DNA from: Allomyces macrogynus ATCC 38327
Taxonomy: Eukaryota > Blastocladiomycota > Blastocladiomycetes > Blastocladiales > Blastocladiaceae
NCBI GenBank assembly: GCA_000151295.1
Contig: GG745328.1
Coordinates: 2,640,994-2,704,993 of the forward strand
DNA length: 64,000 bases
Direction: 5' to 3'
Shown piece after piece: positions 21,116 through 30,462 of this stretch (positions are counted from its first letter, which is position 1; each line of letters starts with the position of its first letter). The notes beneath the pieces were generated by a model. It ran no database searches, was not told the origin of the DNA, and saw only the letters and a program-made list of their open reading frames with translations. The position numbers and the translations under genes were made by a program.

Positions 21116-24100
21116 TCAAAAGATATCCGGCACGCCCGGCCACTCGCCCTTGGCGCGGCACGCCCAGTACTCGTGCGTGAACCGCCAATACTCGTCGCGC
21201 GAATCCGGGTCGTAATCGCGCACAAACCACCGCGGTTGCGCGTGGCCCGCACCCGACTGCTCGCGCACCTTGCGTGCAGCACGCTGCTTTTCCTCGAGCC
21301 GATTCTTTTCAAACGCCGCGTCGTCGTACCGGCCCTCCTCCATGGCGCGCTGGTCTGGTCGCAGCCGCGAGTCGGTCGGGCACAGGTGTTGCGCGAGGCT
21401 TGGCGTCATTTGATTGAGCGACATGGCGAAGGGGGTGAGGTGGAAGTTGGACGCGGAAATGGGCGAGTTGAATCTAGAAGAGTGAAGAGCATCATCAAGA
21501 TCAGTGGGTGGACAACGTCGAACAACATACAATGAAAGCAATGAAAGCGTACCGCCGCCACAGCGTGATGTTGCCCGACTTCTTTGCGCCTGCCGGTGCC
21601 GCGGCCGAGGTCGACTTGTCCTCCTCGGTTGTCGGCGACGTCGGCACCGCCATGGTCATCGACGGCGACATGGCGCGCTGCTGTGCTGCTGCTGCCGCCG
21701 CGGCCCCCGCGTTCGGGTTGCTCAACGAGAACGTGCGTCCGTCGCCCGTAAGCGACTTGCAGCAGAGCTTCTCGTCCCATGTGCCCCACAACGACCACGT
21801 CGCCTTGCCGCTGGCATCAAACAGCTTGCCCTCCACAACGCACCGGTCCTTGTTGCGCCACCCGGTCGGCTTGAATGTGAGCACGACCTTTTCCTTGGTC
21901 GCGTGGTTGACCATTTCGAGGTCGCCGTAGTTATCGAGCCAGAGGGTGCCGACAATCAAGTTGTTCACCGACGTCGTGACTTTACGCCACGTGAAGTGTT
22001 CGTCCTGCTCGCCGACGTGCCCGCGCTTCAAGACCACATGGCACACGCCCTGCGGCATCACCTCGAGCGATTTCCCCCAGAACCGGTTCTTGACATTCAC
22101 CTCGCCGTAAAACTGGTACCGGTCGGACTCGCAGAAACACGCCGAGATCGGCGGATGGTGCGAGACTTGTTCGGACACGTACCGGAACCCGCGGTCCTTG
22201 CGCACATACTCGTAGGTCTCGCCGAGCAGCGGGTTGAACGGCTTTCCGGCGCGCCCGACCGTCGACGCATAACTGCTCATGGCAAACGCCGTGACGAGCA
22301 GTAGCCGCTCGTCCGACCGGTCGCGCTTCCACGCCAAGTCGAGCAATTGGGAGTACTCAATTTCCTCGCACAGCCGCTGAAGCATCGAAATCGGTTCGTT
22401 GAAGTAGACGGGCAACGTGATGCGCGACAAGTCCTTGCCGATCGCGTTCTTGAGCACCGACCACAGCGACACTTCGTTCTTGAGCAAAGCGTGGTCGACT
22501 GGCAGGTTGTCGCGCAACGACGCGACAAACGAGTAGGTCTCGTCCTCGTACCCCGGCAACGACTCGGAAATCAGCGGCAACGGTGCGAGTGCGGGAGACG
22601 GCGACCGCAGGCGCGACGGGACCAGCGCTGTCTCATCGGTCGCCGTCGCGGGTTCGAGGGCCGCGGGTTCGGCGGGCGCCGGTGCCGGGCTCGTGATCGA
22701 TGCCGTGAGTGCGGCCACGTGCGCCTCGTCCTCTTCGTCGACAGCATCAAAGAACTCGTCGTCGTCGTCCTCGGTCGTATCCTCGTCCTCGTCGGGACTC
22801 AGCCATCCGGCATCCATGTCGAGCGGCGTGCCCACGTCCTGTGGGGCCGCGACGGCGGCCACGGCCTCGGGCAAGACCGTCGCGACCACCTGCTCCGCGG
22901 CCGCCGCACGTTCCTGCTCCTCCTCGTCGGGCGACTCGGGGGCGACGACCATCGCCGCGGTGCTACTCTCGGCAGCCGCACTCTGCTCGGCAACCCGCGC
23001 GGGCGTGATCGTCATCCCCGTGACAGTCCGCTGCCGCATCATATGCCGCTGCGTGCGGCGCAACGTATCGGCCATATCGCGCGCCTCGGCCTCGACCGTC
23101 TGGTACTCGCGCGCCAGATTGGCCAGCGCCTCCTCATACACGGTCTTGCGTTCCGATTCGGCATCAAACCGCCGCTGCCAGTGCCGGTCGCGGTCGTCTG
23201 CGAGCCGCGCCAAGTCGTCCACCAGGTTATGCAGCGTCGCGGCGGCCATGTTGAGCACGGGCACCGTCGAGGTGACCGTCTTGGCAAGCGCGTCGGCATC
23301 ACCGCCGGCATTGGTCGCGGCGGTCACGAGCCCGGCAATCACGGCCGCTTGCAAGTCGAGCTGCGCATGCAGGGCGTACACGGTCATGGTCAGCGTTTCG
23401 CGCGCGGGCATGGGTGCGTCGTCGTCAAGGATCCCGAGCGACGCCACGGACCCGCTGCGGTTGCGCGGGAGTGGCACGCCGGTCGTCGGGGGCGCGAGCG
23501 AGTCGGATGCCGAGACGGCGTGCGGCAACCCCAACGAGGGCAGCGACACGGCGTCGGCCGTTTCGGGCACGGGCAGTGCCTCGGTACTGGGCGTGGCCTC
23601 GAGCGCAACCGCCGTCTCCGGCGCGATCGCCGACGCCGGCACAGCAGCCCCGGACTGCTGCCGGCGGCGGCGCGCGTCCTTGTCCTGGTCCTGCAGAAGC
23701 CGCTTCGACTGCGAAATGACGTGCACCCATCGTTTGGCCTCAACGACGTGGTCGGCGCGCAAATGGTACCGGACGGACCCCTTGCCGATTATATCGAACC
23801 GGTGGTGGTCGGACGTGTCGAGCCAGAGCGACGCGATTTTCAAGTGAATCGACCCGCGGCACGCGTTGGGCACGTCGTCCTGGTGCTTGTAGTAGGACAG
23901 GATCCCGTCCTCGAGCACAAACCACCGCGCCTTGTACCCGGACGCGTAGTTGGTCCATTTGAGCAGCGACCCTTGGTGCTGCGGGAGCTGGTCGGGTGCG
24001 GCCGTGGTCAGCGGGGTCGAGCGCACGAATTCCTTGAAGAGCGCCTTGATGTGATCGTCCTTGGAGATTTCGTAAAAGAACTTGCCCTATCATTGCCGTA

Positions 24101-25073
24101 TGGTCGATCAGTCCCGGGATCAAAATGTGTCCAAGCGAATCAGGGCGGTCTGGGAAAGTACCTTGCGGTCGCGCACGAGCGGATCGGCGCGGCGGTCCGT
24201 CAGCAGCCACTTGACCATGGCCGCGTCGCCACGGCGCGCAGCCTCGTGCAAGACGGTCGCACCCGAACTCGGGTCGCGGTGGTTGATATCGAGCAGCGCC
24301 GCGGCGCGCGGGTCGCGGAACAGTTGCTGCAAAGCGGCGAGCAGCGCCGGCTTGTTGATCGACTCGGTCGGGAGCAGCGTTGCCGACGAGGCCGACGCAA
24401 GTGCCGCTACCGACGTTGGATCGGCGCGCGAGTGCACACTGTCGCGATCGCTCCCGATCACGTCGGGCAAGGCCTCGGCCGATCCGCTTGCGCGTGCAGC
24501 GCCGTCATCGGCGCTCGAGGTACCGGTAATTGCGTCAGTGTCGCCGCGAGCGAGAGCATGCATCCTGGCCGTCGCCGTCGCGACAAACTCAGCCTGTGCG
24601 TCCGCGAGAACTTGGCGCACAGTATCCACACGGGCCACATCGAGGGCACGGCTACCGTTTGCGTCGCGCGCGCCGTCATTGATGCATGGCAAGGCCAGCA
24701 GTCGCTCAACCACATCCAGTCGCGCCGCGCGCGCAGCCACGTGCAACGGCGTCTCGCCCGAGAACGGGTGCGCGGCATTGATCTGCGCTGGCGTCGCCGT
24801 AGTGAGCATCCAATCGACGACGCGCAGCGGCGCCATGGCCACGGCCAGGTGCAGTGGAGACCCAAACTTGGCGCGCAAGTCAGCGTGCAGCGTGAGCGGC
24901 ACCGGCAGGGCCTTGAGCGTGGCCAGATCGCCCGTGCGCAGCGCCTCGAGTAAGCGGAACGACTGCACCGTGTCGTCGAGCGCGGCGGCACTGCCCGGCG
25001 CAGGTGACGGGACCGTGGTCAGTGCCGTGGTCATGCTGGCCGACGTGCTGATGGTGCTGGGCGTCGCGGGCAT
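21116..25073 (-). CDS. oxysterol-binding protein, OSH1/OSH2 type (ankyrin-PH-FFAT-ORD)
   Basis: Exons complement(21116..21473, 21553..24086, 24162..25073) give 1267 residues, similar to yeast Osh1/Osh2. Order: ankyrin repeats (~50-150 and ~260-300, e.g. GSPLHLAVAMAPLRVVDWML); PH domain (~340-430, QGSLLKWTNYASGYKARWF); low-complexity linker; acidic FFAT motif EFFDAVDE (~750) for binding VAP proteins at the ER. The lipid-binding ORD follows, with the signature EQVSHHPPISAC (~940). The end PTDSRLRPDQRAMEEG...GVPDIF is typical. The family moves sterols and PI4P between ER and other membranes. The frame upstream of the ATG at 25073 stays open for about 160 codons without another ATG, so an upstream exon is possible. 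Introns are 79 and 75 nt. A truncated copy lies just downstream. Confidence 0.93.
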
Positions 25074-26051
25074 GATGCCTTGATCGTGATCGGACTCGGG
25101 ATCGGCGGCGGCGGCAAGGTGCGGCACTGGCACCGAGTCCGAGTCGGCGAGGTGATGATCTCTCGCAGCGGCCGGGCGCGCGTTGTTGAACGAGACGATG
25201 CGCTTGCGCTGCTTCTGCTGCGTTGCGTGCTTGGAGCGCGGGTGCAAGACGCGCGTCGCGAGCCGTCTCAGGCGCGACGGCTTGCCGGAGGTGGAGGGCG
25301 GTGGCGACGACACGGTGGCGAGCGGCCGCGCGCGGCGGGGCGGCGCGGTCGCGGCGGACGGTGTAGTTGGCGGCGACGTTGCAACGGCGTGGGGGCGCGC
25401 AGGATCGATGAGCGCGGCGTTGGCAATGGTGGTGGGGGGGTTGGTGGCGGGTTTGCAGAGGAGCAGGAGCGGAAGCGGCGTGAACTGCGATGAAGTTTCG
25501 ACACGGCGGACGCGCCGAGGTTGCGCCGCGAAACCTAACCTGGGTGCCACTTTGAAACCCAGCGGTCCGGGAACGTCCCACGTGGTCGCGGCGCGACGCC
25601 TGTGCCCGTCGATCGTGCTTGGCGTGGCCCACGTGGCGTGGCGTCACCAGCTCCACCGGAGCACCAGCCACGCTTTGCCCACTTCCGAGCGCTTTCCGCC
25701 GCACTTTCGCCTTCTTTTCATCCTGTTTCGGTCGACTTTCGCCGCCGCGTCTGCGCGCCACGTCAGCGGCGCGTCGTCCCACCGCGGCCCAACGATGGCC
25801 CAACAGCGCCCATCTCGTGCACGCATCGCGGCAGCTCGCCGTGCACCTCCATCATCCATTGCTGCGACCGACGGCCGACAACCCGACGGACACGGCCGGC
25901 AACCGCCGCGCCGTAGCATCTCGTCTGCAGCACGCCGCGAGACTTGCAGCAGCGCGACGACGAGCCGCAGCACCGCGCCTATATCAGCTCGCTTGTGCCC
26001 GGCCCGACTTTGCCACTGCGATCGCTCCAACCTCCAAGAATACCTCCACTC
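25074..26051. other. divergent promoter region between OSBP and DDHD genes
   Basis: About 980 bp separate the two divergent starts. It is GC-rich, with no TATA box recognised and no independent gene. The minus strand stays open from 25073 to about 25550 without ATG. Confidence 0.5.
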
Positions 26052-28967
26052 ATGGACCCGCCTGCGACCCCACCACGCCGCGAGAGCGTAGGCCCAATGC
26101 TGCCGCCACGCCGTTCCCCCGACGTCCTGGCCGCACGCGCTGTCGGCGCGCCGGCTGTCCAACCTGTCTGGTGCCGCGCCGTCGACGTGCCGTGCTACGA
26201 TCCGGCCAAGCCCGCGACCGTGCACTGCCCGCCGCACCTGCACGCCATTGCAATCGCGAGCAGCAGCTCATCCGGGTCGCCAACGGCCGCGACAACCGGC
26301 AGCACCAGCAACGCTTCGAGTACTCAGCTACCGGCTCCCGCAGCTCCGTACCTCCCCGCCGTCTGGGACCTGTTCGACGACAAGGACGCGGCGCGGCTCG
26401 AAGCCATGTACGCCAAGGTCGCGCACTGGATGCGTTCACGGCGCGATGGTGCTGCTGTTACCAACGAATCGGCCAGTTCCGGCGACCAGAACGGCCTGCA
26501 CCTCGCGCCGCCCTTCAACCCGAGCGTCATGGTCGAGGAGCACCTCCTGCACGAAGTGAACGTGCACACGATGCTCCGCTACCCGATCTACTGGCCGGGC
26601 CCGATCGTCGAGGTGCGCCGCGCCGTCTGGTTCGTGCCCGCGCCCTCGGCACCGGCGTCGTCCTCGACCGCGGCCGCGTCGCCGACGGCATTGACCAAGT
26701 ATATCCCGTGCGACCCGCACCTCGCGCGGCAAATCGAGGCGGGGTACCTGAAAACCAAGCCGTGGATGTTCACGCCCGTCTTTGACCCGAACGCGCCACA
26801 GGACGCGCTGATTCCGCCGAAACCCGTGCGGTATAACGTGCCGGACCATCGCGTGCCGCTGTTTGGAGCGGAATTGGGCAAGTATGCCGTGTTCACGGAC
26901 CCGTGCACGGCGTTTGTCCGCGACGATTCGGCCGTGTCCAAGTTGCAGCGGACCGTGTTGGCGGCGATGGGGGCGCCGCCGATCACGGCAGGTGGGGGGC
27001 TCAAGTTGATCCGTGGGTATGAAAACTTGCCACACATGGTCGCGAAACGCGACGCCGAGTTGAAGGCAGCGGCCGCGGCGGCCGCGAAGGCGGGCGGGAG
27101 TGCGGTCGTGGCCGCGGCAGCTGCAGCAGCTGCGTCGCGCGAAGCTGCACTGGCGGCAGCGGCCCCGAGCGACACTGCCGACCCGAACGCGCCCGCTGCT
27201 AGCGAGACCTCGGCCCCAGCGTCCAAGGCGCCGTCGGTCATCGGCACCGCGTCCGACTCGGACGAGCCGCCGCTGTCACCGCTCACGCCCGACATCGCGC
27301 CCGACCATCTCCTGCTCGCGATTCACGGGATCGGCGCGAAACTGTCGGAGCACATCGAGTGGGTCAGTTTCGTCAACGACTGCGGCGACCTGCGCAAGGG
27401 CATGACCGCGGCGATCACGGGCAACGCCAAGGAGCGGTACCGGGCCAAGAACATTTACGTCTTGCCGATCCAGTGGCGGCAGGCGATCCGGTTCGCGACG
27501 GAGCCGCAGGCGATTGAGACGGATTCGTCGTCCGAGTACTCGGACGACGACGATGTTTACTGGAGTACGGCCGAAATGGACCCGGCGGCCGCGTCGGCCG
27601 CGGCCGGTGGCGTCGAGGCCGCGCAAATGGATCTGGCGGCAATGCACCGGCGCAACGGCCCGCCGTCGTGGAAGGACGTTGCGAATAAGGCGCTGGGGCG
27701 GTCGAGCACGAACGTGCGCGAACCGACGGCCATGGACATGGTCGCGACCGGGTCGGCGTCGGCGTCGGCGGAACCGGATGCGGATCCGCGCATGATGCCG
27801 TCGCTCGAGGAATTGACCATCGACGGTGTCCCGGCGATCCGCACGCTCGTCTCGGACGTGGTTCTTGACGTCCTGCTCTACTTGACCCCGCGGTTCCGCG
27901 CACAGATCATGACCGCCGTTGCGGCGGAACTGAACCGCGTCTACAAGCTGTTCCGGTCGCGGTACCCGGATTTTAACGGGAACGTGTCGGTGCTCGGACA
28001 CTCGCTTGGGTCGATCATCGCACTCGAGTTGCTTTCTGGGCTGCCTGACACCCCCGTGGACGCCAGTGTCGAATCCCCCGACTGGCGCCACGTCCCGCAC
28101 GTCGACGCGTACCTCTCCGCCGTCGTCTCTAAAGCCGCGGCACCAACTTCGTCCCCGGCCGCGAGTCCCGCCGTTGGAGGCGTCACCGCACCACCGCCCG
28201 TCCCGCCGCGGCGGCACCGGCACCGGTCGCTTGAACCGCCGCAGCCGCACGCGCTCGCATTCAACGTGGACCATTTCTTCTGTGTCGGGTCGCCGTCGGG
28301 ATACTTCCTCCTCCTGCAGGGCGCGCGCCTGCGCGCGCGGATCAGCGGCACGAACCGGATCGGCAAGTCGGTCAAGCGGCCGAAATGCAACCACTTGTAC
28401 AATGTCTTCTCGATCTACGACCCCGTCGCGGTCCGGCTCGAACCGCTCGTGTCCCGGTCGCTCGTGGGTAAGGCGCCCTACAAGATTCCGTACCACAAGG
28501 GCGGTTTGAAGGGATTGCAGCAGGGGGTCGAGCAAATGACGACGCGTGCGTGGGACGCGGTCGCGAGTTTGTTCAAGCCGAGCACGCAGAACGCGGCGCG
28601 CGCGTTGGTCGAATCGACGGCCAACGCAGTACACGCCGAGGCCGCGAATGTCGAGGAGGAGAATGTGGGGCGCAGGGGGCGGAGACGCCGTGCGAAGTCG
28701 GTGGATGACGGGATCAAGGTCCTGAATCCGCGGTACGGCCGGGTCGATTTCGCGCTGCAGCAGGGCGTGCTCGAGAATCCGTACTTGGCGGCGCTCTCGA
28801 CGCATACGGCGTACTGGGCCGATTTGGATGTGTCATGCTTTGTGGCGAATGAGATTTTGCGCAGCTGTGGCGGCACGTCGACGAGTGTGAGTCGTTCGGC
28901 GTCGATGGATGCGGTCTCGGGGGAGGGGGGTGCGGACGCGGTGTCGTCTGACAAGAAGCGCGATTGA
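26052..28967 (+). CDS. DDHD-domain phospholipase A1-like protein
   Basis: One uninterrupted 971-codon frame, unusual here where most long genes have introns. N-terminal blocks match intracellular PA-preferring phospholipases (PYLPAVWDLFDDKDAARLEA, VDVPCYDPAKPATVHCPPHL, YPIYWPGPIVEVRRAVWF, LFGAELGKYAVFTD). The lipase core has LLLAIHGIGAKLSEHIEW and the nucleophile elbow VSVLGHSLGSIIALELL (Ser ~652). The DDHD region follows (LAFNVDHFFCVGSPSGYFLLL, CNHLYNVFSIYDPVAVRLEPL, YGRVDFALQQG, NPYLAALSTHTAYWADLDV). Family members hydrolyse phosphatidic acid or related phospholipids at ER/Golgi or mitochondrial membranes. Ala-rich inserts sit near residues 330-380. The ATG at 26052 is the first in frame. 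An AATAAA follows 111 bp after the stop. Confidence 0.93.
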   Translation: MDPPATPPRRESVGPMLPPRRSPDVLAARAVGAPAVQPVWCRAVDVPCYDPAKPATVHCPPHLHAIAIASSSSSGSPTAATTGSTSNASSTQLPAPAAPYLPAVWDLFDDKDAARLEAMYAKVAHWMRSRRDGAAVTNESASSGDQNGLHLAPPFNPSVMVEEHLLHEVNVHTMLRYPIYWPGPIVEVRRAVWFVPAPSAPASSSTAAASPTALTKYIPCDPHLARQIEAGYLKTKPWMFTPVFDPNAPQDALIPPKPVRYNVPDHRVPLFGAELGKYAVFTDPCTAFVRDDSAVSKLQRTVLAAMGAPPITAGGGLKLIRGYENLPHMVAKRDAELKAAAAAAAKAGGSAVVAAAAAAAASREAALAAAAPSDTADPNAPAASETSAPASKAPSVIGTASDSDEPPLSPLTPDIAPDHLLLAIHGIGAKLSEHIEWVSFVNDCGDLRKGMTAAITGNAKERYRAKNIYVLPIQWRQAIRFATEPQAIETDSSSEYSDDDDVYWSTAEMDPAAASAAAGGVEAAQMDLAAMHRRNGPPSWKDVANKALGRSSTNVREPTAMDMVATGSASASAEPDADPRMMPSLEELTIDGVPAIRTLVSDVVLDVLLYLTPRFRAQIMTAVAAELNRVYKLFRSRYPDFNGNVSVLGHSLGSIIALELLSGLPDTPVDASVESPDWRHVPHVDAYLSAVVSKAAAPTSSPAASPAVGGVTAPPPVPPRRHRHRSLEPPQPHALAFNVDHFFCVGSPSGYFLLLQGARLRARISGTNRIGKSVKRPKCNHLYNVFSIYDPVAVRLEPLVSRSLVGKAPYKIPYHKGGLKGLQQGVEQMTTRAWDAVASLFKPSTQNAARALVESTANAVHAEAANVEEENVGRRGRRRRAKSVDDGIKVLNPRYGRVDFALQQGVLENPYLAALSTHTAYWADLDVSCFVANEILRSCGGTSTSVSRSASMDAVSGEGGADAVSSDKKRD

Positions 28968-28990
28968 GGTTAGGAGGGTCGGTAGGACCG

Positions 28991-29020
28991 GGTTGGTTGG
29001 TTGGTTGGTTAGTTGGTTTG
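28991..29020 (+). repeat. TTGG short tandem repeat in the DDHD 3' UTR
   Basis: About five GGTT units, slightly degenerate at the end, beginning 24 bp after the stop codon. Confidence 0.85.
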
Positions 29021-29077
29021 TAGATTCGTAGTTACCCCGATTTGCACCCAGCGTTTCGTCGTCCTGCGCGCTGCAAT

Positions 29078-29083
29078 AATAAA
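29078..29083 (+). terminator. AATAAA polyadenylation signal of the DDHD gene
   Basis: Canonical AATAAA hexamer 111 bp downstream of the DDHD stop, in AT-richer sequence. Confidence 0.55.
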
Positions 29084-29193
29084 CCTTTCTGTGTAAACAT
29101 GCCGTGCCGCGAGTGCGAATCAAGCGTGGACAGCTAGACATATGTTTCAAAGAACGCCAAGGAACTGCAAAAACAAACGACCGACAATGTTTG

Positions 29194-29316
29194 TTAGACG
29201 CGCTTGAGGAAGTTGAGCATGTGCGCCATGACGGGCATGGCCCGCGCGGCGAGCGGCATGTGGTGCGGCGCCGGGATCGTTGCGAGGGGCGTCGGCAACG
29301 GGCGCGGTGCGGTCAT
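29194..29316 (-). CDS. small hypothetical ORF (40 residues)
   Basis: ATG at 29316 to TAA at 29194-29196 encodes 40 residues ending PLAARAMPVMAHMLNFLKRV, a Met-rich amphipathic tail. The frame is open further upstream (MPNSLCHFSGDRHD and beyond), so this could be the last exon of a small gene. A CTAG immediately before the ATG could be an acceptor site. I do not recognise it; it may be chance. Confidence 0.25.
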   Translation of the reverse strand: MTAPRPLPTPLATIPAPHHMPLAARAMPVMAHMLNFLKRV

Positions 29317-29544
29317 CCTAGACGTGGACGCATCGGTTCGAGGGTCAGCGGTGTGATCATGGCGGTCGCCCGAGAAATGGCAAAGCGAGTTGGGCATCTG
29401 GGAAGAGCGCGAGCATGACGGCATTCTCCACCCGAACACGGCAGTGACGAGACTTATGACGGCCAACCATTGCCACGCAGTCGCACAGATTGGTCACACC
29501 CGCGCGACTCGATCCAGCTCCACCACCAACTCCCGTCGCGTGCG

Positions 29545-29937
29545 CTATCTATCATCACCATCAACATACGTCGAGTAATCCTTGGCCAACCAGCGGCGGT
29601 TCAGCTTATTCGCGGTCCGCGCATTCGTGCGCGTGCGCTGCCCACGGACGGGCAACCCCAACTCAAACTTCTTGCCCGTGACAGTCCCAATCTGGCGATG
29701 GTGCAGGACGCGGTTCTTGATTTCGCGCTTGAGATCGCCCTCGAGCGTCATCTTGTTAAGCAGCTCACCCAATTGGTTGATTTGCGCGTCGGTCAGGTCC
29801 TGCAGCTTGCAAGCCGGATGGATCGACAGCTGGTGGCAGATTTGCTCGCCGAGTTTCCGGCCCACGCCGAAGAAGTAGGAGAGCGAGACGGGCACTTTCT
29901 TGCGGTCCGGCAGGTTCACTCCGAGCAGGTGCAGCAT
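29545..29937 (-). CDS. mitochondrial small-subunit ribosomal protein uS13m
   Basis: Single exon of 130 residues. It matches bacterial/mitochondrial S13: MLHLLGVNLPDRKKVPVSLS, YFFGVGRKLGEQICHQLSI, DLTDAQINQLGELLN, DLKREIKNRVLHHRQIGT and the basic signature LPVRGQRTRTNARTANKLNRR. Length fits the family (yeast Sws2 is 143). S13 sits in the head of the small ribosomal subunit and contacts tRNA and bridge proteins. The ATG at 29937 starts at the conserved N-terminus, so there is no separate presequence; uS13 family members are often imported without an obvious one. The start is about 525 bp from the divergent RNA polymerase I gene. Confidence 0.93.
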   Translation of the reverse strand: MLHLLGVNLPDRKKVPVSLSYFFGVGRKLGEQICHQLSIHPACKLQDLTDAQINQLGELLNKMTLEGDLKREIKNRVLHHRQIGTVTGKKFELGLPVRGQRTRTNARTANKLNRRWLAKDYSTYVDGDDR

Positions 29938-30462
29938 TGTGGCGGTTGAAGTTTGTGGAAGGGGGGGGGGGGAGGGGGGGGCAGGTTGCCGGTGCACGCG
30001 AAGCTGAGAGTGCTGAGGAACGTCGTGCGGGCAGTTTCTGCAAGTGCACTGCTGGAGTTGGCGCGGTATGGACGAGCTGCTCGACGGATTCCTGGTTGTT
30101 GGCAGCAGGCAAATCGCACAGCCGAATGATCAGCGCAAGAGTTGATCACTGGCGTGCCACACCCATCAAGCCTGCTCGTGAACAACGAGTTCACTTCCAA
30201 GCGACCTGTCATGTGAGGAGGCATGACCGACCGCGCAGATGAATTGCTCAGCACACGCTCCTGTCCGTGATCACGCCGTGCACGAACGACACCTGCGAGT
30301 GCCGATCGCGAGGTCCAAGGACACCCGGCGCGCGCAGCAACACCAAGTACCAGCGGCGGATCGCAGCGCTCGACCGCACATGCCCCGCGCACGCTAGACC
30401 AACCACCACCCACCCTCCCCGACCACCTAACGAAGCGGCCGCCGCGGCCCCCATCTGCCGCC
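29938..30462. other. divergent promoter region with G-tract
   Basis: Spacer between uS13m (minus) and RPA190 (plus). It holds two G-runs (12 and 8 nt, split by one A) at about 29961-29981, just upstream of uS13m. No TATA box or other gene was seen. Confidence 0.55.

Noticed and set aside
22347..24953. 868-codon open frame antisense to the oxysterol-binding protein
   Set aside because: The opposite strand encodes a complete ankyrin-PH-ORD protein; the antisense translation shows no family motif.
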